Assembly: GCF_014645355.1 (NCBI RefSeq)
Contig: NZ_BMLS01000001.1
Location: 496,001 to 560,000, forward strand
DNA: 64,000 bases
Direction of reading: 5' to 3'
From: Bowmanella pacifica
GTDB taxonomy: Bacteria; Pseudomonadota; Gammaproteobacteria; Enterobacterales; Alteromonadaceae
Part shown: in pieces, positions 19,376 to 29,907 of the stretch
How the letters are laid out: each line of letters begins with the position of its first letter
Numbering within the stretch: position 1 is the stretch's first letter
Translations under genes and position numbers: made by a program
The notes under the pieces: model-generated
Seen by the model: the letters and a program-made list of their open reading frames with translations, nothing else
Database searches by the model: none
What the model was told of the DNA's origin: nothing

Positions 19376-20116
19376 TCAATCTAACTGGTATTGGTTTTTC
19401 AACTTATGCAGCAGGCCCTGCGCCTTGAGTAGCTCAATTCGCTGGTTCAGCCTTTGCACCAACTGTGCATCGGCATGGGTGTTTAACGCCAGATGGTTGC
19501 CTATAGAGCGCTTTGGTAACGCTAACGCTGGGGTGAGTAGTTCGGCACCATAACCTGCCTCTCTGGCCATAAAGGGCATGGTTATATCAGAGCCTGGAAT
19601 CAGTTCCACCCTGCCCAAAAACAACATGTTGTAGGTATCAGAAATATGTGTAACGGGAAACAATAATTCCCCTTCATTCATGCCAAGGGCTAACAGACGT
19701 TGATGCCATTCACCATTTCGGACCACAGCAATACGTAAACTCAGCGCATCATTCAGCGTACTAAGTTGTACTTCATCATTTTGCTTAAGGCGGTAAAAGT
19801 AGGGTTGGGACGATAACAGCGGCCCCACCCACTTAAACTGGGTTTCGCGATGAATATTACGCGGTAAGGTAAGCAAGGCTGTGTTGGGAGTGTCCTGAAC
19901 CAACTTGACCGCTCTGGCCCAATTTACCCGCTCGACACGATAGTTAACGCCTTCCTGTTCCAGCGCCTGACGCACCAACTCGTAATTGATGCCGCGTGGT
20001 TCCCCCTCTTCCATATAATGGTAGGGCTCAAGGTTCTGAGTATAAATAACCAGTTCGGGGAGGGCCTGTGCCTGCGCACATAGCAGCGCCAGAAACAGGC
20101 TACAGATACACTTCAT
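19376..20116 (-). CDS. Periplasmic substrate-binding protein (type 2, SBP_bac_3-like)
   Basis: A 246-residue exported protein with a signal peptide at 1-18 (cleavage after AQA). The mature part has the layout of amino-acid-type periplasmic binding proteins: a first-lobe strand VIYTQNLEPYHY, a GINYELVRQALEQ segment, WARAVKLV and the conserved return through a ligand-lobe region near 190-235. No ABC permease or ATPase is adjacent. Stand-alone members of this family in marine gammaproteobacteria are often of unknown role or act as sensory co-receptors rather than transport components. The ligand cannot be predicted. The start has only a short GGA ahead of it. Confidence 0.8.
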   Translation of the reverse strand: MKCICSLFLALLCAQAQALPELVIYTQNLEPYHYMEEGEPRGINYELVRQALEQEGVNYRVERVNWARAVKLVQDTPNTALLTLPRNIHRETQFKWVGPLLSSQPYFYRLKQNDEVQLSTLNDALSLRIAVVRNGEWHQRLLALGMNEGELLFPVTHISDTYNMLFLGRVELIPGSDITMPFMAREAGYGAELLTPALALPKRSIGNHLALNTHADAQLVQRLNQRIELLKAQGLLHKLKNQYQLD

Positions 20117-20195
20117 ACGTCCACTGTGATTGAAGAGTGACTAGGCAAACACAGTAGCACAGTGATCTGACATCGCGCCACTGCCAGACGATAAC

Positions 20196-21272
20196 CTATC
20201 TTTTGCAGTGAGCCTCGGCTAATTGCTTCCGCAAAACCGCAGTATCAGTAACTTGCCACCCCTGCAGGTTTTTCCGGATCAGCGTCGACAGCGCTTGAAT
20301 ATGTCCCGGTTCAGCATTGAGTGCCGCGATATACTGATAACTTTCGCCACCCGCCTCGAGAAAATAATCACGATTTTCCACGCCAATTTCTTCTATGGTT
20401 TCCAGGCAGTCTGCGGAAAACCCCGGGCAAACAACCTGCACCGACTTCACCCCCTCGGATGGCAGGGCCTTTAGGGTCTCATCAGTATAAGGTTTCAACC
20501 ATTCTTCACGTCCAAACCGTGACTGAAATGCAGTGAGGTACTGATTTTTCTCCAGCCCCAACTGTTCTGCCACCAGTCTGGATGTTTTCAGACATTGGCA
20601 ATGATAAGGGTCACCGTTGTCAAGATAACGCTGCGGTATCCCATGATAGGAAAACAGTAAACGCTCGGCCCGACCATGGGTTTGCCAATGCGCCTGAATG
20701 GACTCGGCCAGCGCCTTTATGTAGCCGTCATCGTCATGGTAGTGGCTGACAAAACGTACCTCTGGCATCCAGCGGCGTTGCCGTAAGCACTGACTGAGTG
20801 CATCAAAGGTTGAAGCGGTAGTGGACGCGCAATACTGAGGATATAGGGGTACAACCAGCAACTTGCGCACCCCTTGATCCAACATGCGGTTCACCACAGT
20901 GTCGATAGAAGGATTACCGTAGCGCATAGCAAAATCCAGCACCAGATTATCCCCCCACTCTTGAGCTAATACCTGACGCAGCCCCTGGGCTTGATCTTCG
21001 GTGTGAAACAACAGCGGTGAGCCCCGCTGTGTCCACACCGTCTGATAAGCATGGGCACTGCGAGCAGGACGAATGTTAAGGATGACCATATTCAGCACTA
21101 ACCACCACAGCCAACGCGGAGCTTCAACCACACGAGGGTCAGATAGAAACTCTCGCAGGTAGCGCTTTAAAGCCGGTTTAGTCGGTGCATCTGGGGTGCC
21201 CAGATTAGTGATCAACACCCCGATTTTGTCGGCTTGCTCATGGCGAAAACTGTCACTGTTGCGATAACGCAT
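20196..21272 (-). CDS. hemH: Ferrochelatase
   Basis: A 358-residue enzyme inserting Fe2+ into protoporphyrin IX, the last step of haem synthesis. Recognisable are VLITNLGTPDAPT at 19-31, the RGSPL segment at 83-87, YPQYCAS near 145, the catalytic His210 in LLFSYHGIPQRYL, and the C-terminal VVCPGFSADCLETIEEI signature with the acidic metal-side residues. The ribosome site AAGGA lies six bases before ATG. It starts 22 bases after the AbgT gene on the same strand, so the two are probably co-transcribed. Length is normal for proteobacterial HemH. A few Cys residues are present near 225-227 and at the end, but I cannot show that they bind an iron-sulfur cluster. Confidence 0.95.
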   Translation of the reverse strand: MRYRNSDSFRHEQADKIGVLITNLGTPDAPTKPALKRYLREFLSDPRVVEAPRWLWWLVLNMVILNIRPARSAHAYQTVWTQRGSPLLFHTEDQAQGLRQVLAQEWGDNLVLDFAMRYGNPSIDTVVNRMLDQGVRKLLVVPLYPQYCASTTASTFDALSQCLRQRRWMPEVRFVSHYHDDDGYIKALAESIQAHWQTHGRAERLLFSYHGIPQRYLDNGDPYHCQCLKTSRLVAEQLGLEKNQYLTAFQSRFGREEWLKPYTDETLKALPSEGVKSVQVVCPGFSADCLETIEEIGVENRDYFLEAGGESYQYIAALNAEPGHIQALSTLIRKNLQGWQVTDTAVLRKQLAEAHCKR

Positions 21273-21294
21273 ACGGCATCCTTAATCACTTAGC

Positions 21295-22938
<1,644 letters not shown>

Positions 22939-23057
22939 AGTCTAGCAAAAAACCAGCCAAAGTCAGAATTTGACGTAAGAGCCTTATTTTGTGAGGCTTT
23001 TTGGCCTCTAAAACGCCGTTGTACTCAATAGTTAAAACATCCAGATGTGTATCCCAT

Positions 23058-23077
23058 CTAACCTATACATAGGTTAG
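23058..23077. promoter_or_regulatory. Perfect inverted repeat upstream of the AbgT gene
   Basis: Two 8-base arms, CTAACCTA and TAGGTTAG, flank a TACA spacer. The site is 120 bases before the AbgT start, between that gene and the end of the AGE-family gene. Size and symmetry fit a dimeric repressor site of the TetR or GntR type. No cognate regulator is adjacent. Confidence 0.35.
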
Positions 23078-23144
23078 AGGACCAATACCTGCCAATAGGT
23101 CTGACTTGTTCGAAAATACCTTTAAGACCCTTGTTTTCAATCAT

Positions 23145-24299
23145 TTAGACCAACAATTCCTGCCGGTAATGGCAGGCTTCCAGGCACGCCATCATTAAAT
23201 GATACATGGACGTTGCCGGTGCCTGCTGAGCCACGGGTTGGTTGTTGTCATTCAATCGCTCAATATAAAAACCCGGCACCGCACTACACAAATGTTGCTT
23301 AAACAATGCATCAATAGCCTCGGCGGCAGCCTGCTCGGCTCCGGGCCAGCCATGTCGGGCCTGGGCCAGATGCGCTTTAATCAGCTCAGTCACTGTCCAC
23401 AAACGTTTGGCGCCTTTGCTCACACGGCCAAGGTTGTCCACCTCATCATACAATAAGCCGTTGCTATCCAGACCAAACTGCAAGCCGCGCGTATACAGAA
23501 CCCGGCAATATTCGTCCACCGGGGCACCAGTAAATTGCTGGTACCGACGCAACAACCACACCCATTCCATATGATGACCAGGCTCTACCGCCTGTCCTTC
23601 AGCAAAACTCAAAGGGCGCAGGTCCTGCTGGAAGTATTCATAAAGCACGCCGTGACGATGATCAAAAAAGCACAGTTCAAACAAACTGAATATCTCGGCG
23701 GCTCTGGCCAGCCATTTAGCGTCTTTGCTGGCTTCATACCAGGCAAGAAAGGCTTCAAATAAATGCATATGCGGGTTCTGACGACGTGTACCGCCCAGGC
23801 TACCTTCCAGCCAGCCTGCTGGCTTTCCCTTAAACTGCTTATCCAGCAATGAAAGCAGCTGGTCAGCCCGCACTTTTGCCTGCATATCGCCCAACACGCT
23901 GAACTGATAAGCCCAAGCCAGTAAAAAGAACGCACAGTCGTAAGTATCCAAACTGTCATCCACCACTTGATGGGCAGCATCCAACTTAAACACATAAGCA
24001 CCTGGGTATGTTGGATGCTGGGCATAAGTGTCCAGATACCGCTGAATGCCCTCTACCACCTCACGACCTTGGGGGCACCAGCCTTGCTGATGGGCCGCGG
24101 CGAAGGTAAACATCTGACGTGCCTGCACTCTGGTGCGCCTGTCCGGTGCAAAAGCGCCCCGGCCATCTTCATTCATACATTCGGCACTGGCCCCAGAGGA
24201 GGCTTCAATACCCTGTTGTTGCCAAAGTGGCAATGCATACGTTTGCATCCAGTAGGCAAATTTCTCAGTAGCTTGTATAAGAGGGGCATTGCTTGTCAT
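23145..24299 (-). CDS. AGE-family sugar epimerase/isomerase
   Basis: A 384-residue (alpha/alpha)6-barrel enzyme of the N-acylglucosamine 2-epimerase family, which includes mannose isomerase, cellobiose 2-epimerase and sulfoquinovose isomerase. Diagnostic stretches are RRTRVQARQMFTFA, the DTYDCAFFLLAW helix, NPHMHLFEAFLAWYE, PGHHMEWVWLL with the catalytic-type His pair, and a final His-containing helix (SMYHLMMACLEACHY). Marine relatives often act on mannose or other sugars. The frame extends to a TTG at 24359, but that overlaps the divergent MATE gene; ATG at 24299 (MTSNAPL) is preferred. No sugar operon surrounds it, so the substrate is not determined. Confidence 0.88.
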   Translation of the reverse strand: MTSNAPLIQATEKFAYWMQTYALPLWQQQGIEASSGASAECMNEDGRGAFAPDRRTRVQARQMFTFAAAHQQGWCPQGREVVEGIQRYLDTYAQHPTYPGAYVFKLDAAHQVVDDSLDTYDCAFFLLAWAYQFSVLGDMQAKVRADQLLSLLDKQFKGKPAGWLEGSLGGTRRQNPHMHLFEAFLAWYEASKDAKWLARAAEIFSLFELCFFDHRHGVLYEYFQQDLRPLSFAEGQAVEPGHHMEWVWLLRRYQQFTGAPVDEYCRVLYTRGLQFGLDSNGLLYDEVDNLGRVSKGAKRLWTVTELIKAHLAQARHGWPGAEQAAAEAIDALFKQHLCSAVPGFYIERLNDNNQPVAQQAPATSMYHLMMACLEACHYRQELLV

Positions 24300-24377
24300 T
24301 GTATGAAGATCCGGCCATTGGCGATGGGCAGATGATATTGAACGCCAGCCGGGTTGCAACCGCTTTTAAGGGCCAAA

Positions 24378-25733
24378 GTGAATACCAAAGCACAACAACA
24401 AGGATTATGGGGCCTAAGTAAACCGCTTTTACTAGAGCAGGCTTTACAATTCAGTGTGCCGTTAATGGATACTCTGTTTCTGGCCATATTGAGTGACGCC
24501 GCGGCCTCCGCTGCCGGTGCCCTGGCCCCGGTACTGTTTCTGTGTGGAAATATTATCTGGGTGACCGTATTTGCTGGTGCCAGTATCGCCAATCAACGCC
24601 TCGGTGCCGGCAACCAGGAAAAAGCCAAGGCCACCATCTGGATCTATGCCTTGTGGTCCATATTGCTCGGTATGCTGATTGCCCTGGGGCTGTATATCGC
24701 TACGCCCTGGATCACCAACGTTATGGGACTAAGTGGCGATATTGGCGCCAATGCCAACGATTATCTGCACATCGCCGCCATGCTGGTGATTGTCTGGGCC
24801 GTAAAAGGGGTCTGTCACTCCATCTTGAATATGCATGGTTTACCGGGCTGGAATCTGCTGGCTAACCTGATCTACTTCCTGGCTAATCTGGCCGGCAATG
24901 CCATTGTGGTGTACCAACTCTTTGGCTTGCCCGCCTATGGCATTATGGGCGTAGCCTGGGCCAGCGTTATTGCCTCCAGCCTTGGAGTGTTGGTCAGCCT
25001 CACCGCTATTACTTTTAACGTGTCGCTAAAGATAACACTCTCACAATTCACCCAGAATTTTTCCAACGTTACTCAGAATCTGCTGCGGATTGCCGCCCCC
25101 AGCGCTATCGAACCCCTGTCCTTTGATATCAATATGGTGATACTCAATAGCATGGCCGCAAAACTGGGCGCACTGGCGCTAGCGGCCAAGGTTTACACCT
25201 TCAATACCTTTATGCTGGGCTTGATAATCTCGGTGGCGCTAACCACCGCTACGCAAATTTTAGTCACTCAAAAAGTGGGGGCCGGGCAATTACAAAAAGC
25301 CGACCAACAGTTACGGCGCAGTCTTCGCATTGCCTTGCTGGGAACTGGCCTGACTGCCGCTTTATTGGTCACATTAAACCAATCCATCATGCAGCTATAC
25401 ACTCAGGATGAATGGTTACTGGCGGGCGCATTCTGGTGGTTCCTGCTAGCGGGTTTGTCTGAACCAGGGCGTACAGTGAATATCATGACTGGCCTGAATC
25501 TGAGGGCCACAGGTGATGGCTGGTATATCTCCGCTGTGGGTTTGTTGTTTACCTGGCTGGTTGCCCTGCCTTTGGCTTACCTATTGGCCTTTGTGCTGAA
25601 GTTGGGGTTGTTGGGGCTACTGATTTCCGCGGTGGTGGATGAGTCAGGGCGCGCCTTATTGTTTTACCGGCGCTGGCGACAACAACGTTGGCATCACTCG
25701 CATATCCATGCGCGGGAAGCCCGCCAACGCTAG
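24378..25733 (+). CDS. MATE-family efflux transporter
   Basis: A 452-residue inner-membrane antiporter with 12 hydrophobic segments in the two-bundle MATE arrangement, expected to expel cationic drugs or metabolites using Na+ or H+. The N-terminal half contains PLMDTLFLAILSDAAA and FAGASIANQRLGAGNQEKA (the QRLGAGN loop is typical); the second half repeats this with TTATQILVTQKVGAGQLQKA. A GTG at 24378 with AAGGG five bases upstream is the best start; a TTG at 24354 would also be in frame but overlaps the divergent gene's upstream region. It is divergent from the AGE-family gene with 78 bases between starts. Confidence 0.9.
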   Translation: MNTKAQQQGLWGLSKPLLLEQALQFSVPLMDTLFLAILSDAAASAAGALAPVLFLCGNIIWVTVFAGASIANQRLGAGNQEKAKATIWIYALWSILLGMLIALGLYIATPWITNVMGLSGDIGANANDYLHIAAMLVIVWAVKGVCHSILNMHGLPGWNLLANLIYFLANLAGNAIVVYQLFGLPAYGIMGVAWASVIASSLGVLVSLTAITFNVSLKITLSQFTQNFSNVTQNLLRIAAPSAIEPLSFDINMVILNSMAAKLGALALAAKVYTFNTFMLGLIISVALTTATQILVTQKVGAGQLQKADQQLRRSLRIALLGTGLTAALLVTLNQSIMQLYTQDEWLLAGAFWWFLLAGLSEPGRTVNIMTGLNLRATGDGWYISAVGLLFTWLVALPLAYLLAFVLKLGLLGLLISAVVDESGRALLFYRRWRQQRWHHSHIHAREARQR

Positions 25734-25744
25734 CCATCGGTCAA

Positions 25745-26398
25745 TTATTTATCCGCGCCCAGCATTTGCTTCATGCTGCGCGCAAAGTTAACTAAGCGCT
25801 TCTTTATACTGCGCTTGATTTTGACGTCAATGCCGCCGAACACTATCAACCCTTCAATCACTATAGTGGGTACCTGGCGTCTATGTATAACCGGGGGGAG
25901 ATCGATGGTGTTGCCACCGAGAATGCAGAAAGCCCGGGATACCACGTTGACGTTTTCCGGCACATAAATATTGTCACCACCAAACAGGCAAAACACTCTG
26001 ATGGTTACCTGCTGACTGGTAAATACCGCCTGACTAAAATCCAGCTCAGAGCCTCCCATAATACTGACACTGGTGATCTCAGTGGGCACAACCCACGCCC
26101 CGGTTCGCGTGCTACCGCCCAGTACACTAAAAATTGTTTCATTTTCAGTCCGCCGACCTGCATCGTAAGTGACATCAAAGGCACTGCTGCGACTGCGCTC
26201 ATATTCCTTGGATATCTGATGTGGTAAATCCTGCGCCTGCGCTTCGATCTCGGTCGCGTCCGCACTTTCCATCGCAATATCTAGGCGCCGCTCAAAAGCT
26301 TCAAGCGACAATGCTCCCTGCCCATAATTATAAATAAGCTTATCAATGACCTGTTCACGTACTTGCTCTATGGGTTGATCCTGCAAAGGTACTGACAT
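25745..26398 (-). CDS. DUF1707 / LiaF-like cell-envelope protein
   Basis: A 217-residue protein with two parts. The N-terminal QVIDKLIYNYGQGALSLEAFERRLDIA (about 13-40) is the SHOCT-like DUF1707 module. The C-terminal half has beta-helix-like strands with repeated GG turns (SVLGGSTR, IMGGSELDFS, LFGGDNIYVP, ILGGNTIDLP, VFGGIDVKI), as in the C-terminal domain of LiaF, a regulator of envelope stress in Firmicutes; the role in Gram-negatives is not established. There is no membrane helix with the chosen start. The frame extends to 26530, but AAGGA eight bases before the ATG at 26398 and the family start support the shorter form. It converges on the MATE gene. Confidence 0.82.
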   Translation of the reverse strand: MSVPLQDQPIEQVREQVIDKLIYNYGQGALSLEAFERRLDIAMESADATEIEAQAQDLPHQISKEYERSRSSAFDVTYDAGRRTENETIFSVLGGSTRTGAWVVPTEITSVSIMGGSELDFSQAVFTSQQVTIRVFCLFGGDNIYVPENVNVVSRAFCILGGNTIDLPPVIHRRQVPTIVIEGLIVFGGIDVKIKRSIKKRLVNFARSMKQMLGADK

Positions 26399-26631
26399 AT
26401 TTAGCATCCTTGTGGCTAATAGATGACTTAAACCGCGGTGGTAACAAGCAATTCCCACACCAAAAGTAAATTCCTTGTTAATCAAAAGATTACAAAAAAC
26501 CAAACTGAGCCATAAGGTTATTCGGCACAAATAATGGTCAATTAAACCACTTTCTGTGCTTCCCTTATGCTTTTACAGCAAAGGCGATTGGGGCATAGTG
26601 GTGATAGACATCCACAACCAGGGAGCGACGT

Positions 26632-27015
26632 GTGGCCGCTAACACTAAGCAAACCTTTCTACTGCTGTCCCGCGGACAATGGCATAAGAACCTGTCAGCC
26701 GAAGACATTCAAATGGCTATCGACGCATTTTATCTTTGGTATGAAGACAATCTGGCTAAGGGCCAATTTGGTCCGGGTTCGCGACTGGACACACAGATCC
26801 GCAAAGTATCCAGTCAAGGCATAACCGACGGCCCATTCACCGAAACCAAAGAAGTTATTGGCGGTTATTGGTTTATTCTTGCAGACAACATAGATGAAGC
26901 CGCCAAATTGGCCGCTCAGAATCCCTGCATGGCCTGTGGGTTGGAATATGAAATCCGCCCTTTGGATGCCACACCCGCCAATGCGTTAATGACTAGCAAT
27001 GAAACACCGCAATAA
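26632..27015 (+). CDS. YciI/DGPF-domain protein
   Basis: A 127-residue protein of the YCII-related (DGPF) family, a ferredoxin-like fold seen in small dimeric proteins often found with ECF sigma factors. The family hallmark DGPFTETKEVIGGYWFI is present at about 63-79, followed by DEAAKLAAQNP, the usual helix, and a strand ending EIRP. The start is GTG, with AGGGAG seven bases upstream. No sigma factor is adjacent. Biochemical function of the family is mostly unknown, so only membership is claimed. Confidence 0.88.
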   Translation: MAANTKQTFLLLSRGQWHKNLSAEDIQMAIDAFYLWYEDNLAKGQFGPGSRLDTQIRKVSSQGITDGPFTETKEVIGGYWFILADNIDEAAKLAAQNPCMACGLEYEIRPLDATPANALMTSNETPQ

Positions 27016-27362
27016 AGTAGACACAGATGCTGCTGTTCATTATTCATCATTCATCGTGACTCTCCGGCCCCCATTATTTTGGGTTTCAGCACAACAGTTT
27101 TCGCATTTTTCCTGAACCTAGTGACAGATTGGTTAACCTGGCATTCTCAGCGGACATCTTTCTGTCATCTGTTGCCGAGTGCGGGCTGATATTCTAAGGT
27201 TGAATCTTGCAAAGCAGTAATACTTGCCAGTTTGCAAATAGCTGATAGCATGCAGCGGTTTTCGCCTGGTAACAGGCCCGTACCTTGTTCAAAATGGTTC
27301 TGCCACTGGCAGGATGGCGTCTAACAAGGGCGCCGGAACACAACTTTAGAGGATAATGCCCT
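27016..27362 (+). other. Long leader region upstream of the carboxynorspermidine dehydrogenase gene
   Basis: 347 bases without a credible gene. TTGCCA followed after 16 bases by TAGCAT near 27229-27256 could be a promoter; GAGGA close to the ATG at 27363 is a clear ribosome site. The remaining leader of about 100 bases is GC-balanced. I see no riboswitch class that I recognise. Confidence 0.4.
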
Positions 27363-28562
27363 ATGTCTCGCGTTTTGATCATTGGCGCCGGTGGTGTCAG
27401 TACCGTAACAGTCAAAAAATGTGCTCGTTTACCTGAGCATTTTGATGAAATTTATCTGGCCAGCCGCACTGTGTCGAAATGTGAAGCGCTGCAGCAGGAA
27501 TGTGGCGCTGACCGGGTCAAGGGCGTATTCGCCGTAGACGCCGACGATGCCAAGCAAGTAGCCGAGCTTATCCGCAAGGTACAACCGGATTTGGTGGTCA
27601 ACCTGGCCCTGCCTTATCAGGACCTCCCCATCATGGACGCCTGTTTAGAAACCGGCGTGGATTACCTGGATACCGCTAACTACGAACCCAAAGATGAAGC
27701 CAAGTTTGAATATTCCTGGCAGTGGGCGTATCAGGAGCGCTTTGAAAAAGCTGGTCTGATGGCACTTTTGGGCAGCGGTTTTGATCCAGGCGTAACCAAC
27801 GTCTACACCGCTTATGCGGCCAAACACTATTTCGACGAAATCCACTATCTGGATATCGTTGACTGTAACGGCGGCGATCACGGTAAGGCATTTGCCACCA
27901 ACTTCAACCCGGAAATCAATATCCGTGAAATCACCCAGCGCGGTCGTTTCTGGGAAAACGGCGAGTGGAAAGAAACCGATCCTTTATCAGTACGTGAAGA
28001 CCTGGATTACCAGAATATCGGTGTTCGTGCTTCTTACCTGATGTTCCACGAAGAGCTGGAATCATTGGTTAAGCACTTCCCTACTCTGAAACGTGCGCGT
28101 TTCTGGATGACCTTTGGTGAAGCCTACCTAACCCACCTGCGTGTGCTGGAAGGGATCGGCATGACCAGCATTGCGCCTATCGACTTCCAGGGCCAGCAAA
28201 TTGTGCCATTGGAATTCCTCAAAGCCGTGCTGCCTAACCCTGGTTCACTTTCTGAGGGCTATGAAGGGCAAACTTGTATCGGTACCTACATCACAGGTAT
28301 TAAGGATGGCAAAGAGAAGACCATCTTTATCTACAATAACTGTGACCACCATGCCTGCCACGAAGAAGTGGGCGCACAGGCAGTGTCCTACACCACTGGT
28401 GTACCGGCAATGATTGGCGCCGCCCTGATGCTCAACGGCACCTGGAAAAAGCCTGGCGTATGGAATATGGAACAGTTCGACCCCGATCCTTTTATGGACA
28501 TGCTTAACAAGCACGGCCTGCCTTGGCACGTGATTGAGTGCGATAGCCCGTTTAAGAAATAA
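27363..28562 (+). CDS. Carboxynorspermidine/carboxyspermidine dehydrogenase
   Basis: A 399-residue NAD(P)H-dependent reductase of the saccharopine-dehydrogenase (LYS9-like) family. It would condense aspartate semialdehyde with diaminopropane or putrescine to carboxynorspermidine or carboxyspermidine, in the cytosol. A Rossmann motif VLIIGAGGVSTV opens the protein. GSGFDPGVTNVYTAYA near 137, CNGGDHGKAFATNFNPEIN near 168 and NNCDHHACHEEVGAQAVSYTTGVPA near 325 are characteristic of the polyamine branch rather than lysine metabolism. The decarboxylase gene follows 102 bases downstream on the same strand, beyond a hairpin, confirming the pathway. Confidence 0.94.
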   Translation: MSRVLIIGAGGVSTVTVKKCARLPEHFDEIYLASRTVSKCEALQQECGADRVKGVFAVDADDAKQVAELIRKVQPDLVVNLALPYQDLPIMDACLETGVDYLDTANYEPKDEAKFEYSWQWAYQERFEKAGLMALLGSGFDPGVTNVYTAYAAKHYFDEIHYLDIVDCNGGDHGKAFATNFNPEINIREITQRGRFWENGEWKETDPLSVREDLDYQNIGVRASYLMFHEELESLVKHFPTLKRARFWMTFGEAYLTHLRVLEGIGMTSIAPIDFQGQQIVPLEFLKAVLPNPGSLSEGYEGQTCIGTYITGIKDGKEKTIFIYNNCDHHACHEEVGAQAVSYTTGVPAMIGAALMLNGTWKKPGVWNMEQFDPDPFMDMLNKHGLPWHVIECDSPFKK

Positions 28563-28567
28563 GGGTT

Positions 28568-28594
28568 AAAAAGGGCGAATTTATTCGCCCTTTT
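28568..28594 (+). terminator. Hairpin terminator or attenuator between dehydrogenase and decarboxylase genes
   Basis: An inverted repeat with arms AAAAGGGCGAAT and ATTCGCCCTTTT around a TT loop ends in four T. It lies six bases after the dehydrogenase stop. The short T tract suggests partial termination, which would lower but not abolish expression of the next gene. Confidence 0.7.
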
Positions 28595-28664
28595 AGTTAA
28601 TGGACTTATCCAGTATCAACGTTGAATACTGGTCAGTGAACAGAACATAACCGAGGATGCGGCC

Positions 28665-29801
28665 TTGAACGATCCGATCATGAATCCACAAATTCCCTCC
28701 CCATGCTATGTGTGTGAGGAAAGCAAACTGGAAACCAACCTGCAGTTGATGGAGCGGGTGCAGAAAGAAGCTGGGGTGAATATTATCCTGGCCCTCAAAG
28801 GTTTTTCCATGTGGTCCACCTTTCCGTTAGTCGGGCAGTATCTGCAAGGTTGTACCGCCAGTTCAGTATGGGAAGCCAAACTGGCTAAATATGAAATGGG
28901 TAAGGAAGTACATGCTTACTCCCCAGCCTATAAGCCGGCGGATATTGATGAGCTGGTTAAGCTGGTTAACCATATCTCCTTTAATAGCCTGGGCCAGTAT
29001 CAGCGCTATAAAGATCAGGTGGCCGCCGCCGGTATTTCTATGGGTTTGCGCATTAACCCTGAGCACCGCGAAGCAGAAACCGAGTTATATGACCCCAGCG
29101 CGCCTGGTTCCCGCTTAGGGATTATGGCTAAGGATTTGGAAGGAGTGGACCTGTCAGGAATTGAAGGCTTCCACGTACACAATTTATGTGAATGTGACTC
29201 CTTTGCTGCCGAGCGGACTTTGAAAGCCGTAGAGCAGCGTTTTGCTAAATACCTGCCCAAGCTTAAGTGGTTAAACCTGGGTGGCGGCCATTTGATGACC
29301 CGCCAGGGTTATGATGTGGATCATCTGATTGCCACACTTAAAGCCTTCCGTGAAAAATACGACCTGGAAATCATTCTGGAGCCAGGCTCTGCAGTGGCCT
29401 GGCAAACCGGTCCTCTGGTGGCCGAAGTGGTAGATATTGTGCACAACGAAGGCCCAATCGCTATTTTGGATATCTCCGCCACTGCGCATATGCCAGATGT
29501 ACTGGAAATGCCCTACCGCCCGGCCATTCGCGGCGCTGGTCTGCCGCAAGAGAAAGCCTATACCTATAAGCTTGGCGGTAACTCTTGCCTGGCAGGCGAT
29601 GTCATAGACCTGTATAGCTTCGATCACGAGCTGCAAATCGGTGAACGCATTATCTTTGAAGATATGATTCACTACACTATGGTCAAAACCACCTTCTTTA
29701 ACGGGGTGGAGCATCCTTCCATTGGTATTTTGCAAAAAGACGGCAGCTTTAAGCTGGTGCGAAAATTCGACTATGAAGATTTTCGCGATAAGTTGTCCTG
29801 A
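28665..29801 (+). CDS. nspC: Carboxynorspermidine decarboxylase
   Basis: A 378-residue PLP enzyme of the alanine-racemase-fold (fold III) decarboxylases that turns carboxynorspermidine or carboxyspermidine into norspermidine or spermidine. Lys45 in ALKGFSMW is the PLP-binding lysine; HVHNLCECDSFAAE, WLNLGGGHLMTRQGYD and LEPGSAVAW carry phosphate- and substrate-binding residues; GGNSCLAGDVID supplies the second-subunit Cys region. The start is a TTG at 28665 with GAGG eight bases upstream; an ATG at 28680 is an alternative with no good ribosome site. In Vibrio this pathway controls biofilm through norspermidine. Confidence 0.95.
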   Translation: MNDPIMNPQIPSPCYVCEESKLETNLQLMERVQKEAGVNIILALKGFSMWSTFPLVGQYLQGCTASSVWEAKLAKYEMGKEVHAYSPAYKPADIDELVKLVNHISFNSLGQYQRYKDQVAAAGISMGLRINPEHREAETELYDPSAPGSRLGIMAKDLEGVDLSGIEGFHVHNLCECDSFAAERTLKAVEQRFAKYLPKLKWLNLGGGHLMTRQGYDVDHLIATLKAFREKYDLEIILEPGSAVAWQTGPLVAEVVDIVHNEGPIAILDISATAHMPDVLEMPYRPAIRGAGLPQEKAYTYKLGGNSCLAGDVIDLYSFDHELQIGERIIFEDMIHYTMVKTTFFNGVEHPSIGILQKDGSFKLVRKFDYEDFRDKLS

Positions 29802-29817
29802 AGATAAGACGTTTAGA

Positions 29818-29842
29818 AAAGCCCCGCCCTGCGGGGCTTTTT
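29818..29842 (+). terminator. Rho-independent terminator after nspC
   Basis: A GC-rich hairpin (AAAGCCCCGC, short CC/CT loop, GCGGGGCTTT) ends in TTTTT, 16 bases after the decarboxylase stop. It is a textbook shape and marks the end of the polyamine unit. Confidence 0.88.
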
Positions 29843-29907
29843 ATATTCAGCAGACTGGCTTTATCTGTGTCTCTCCATGCGTTTGGAGACAAGGTTTGGC
29901 AGTTTAA

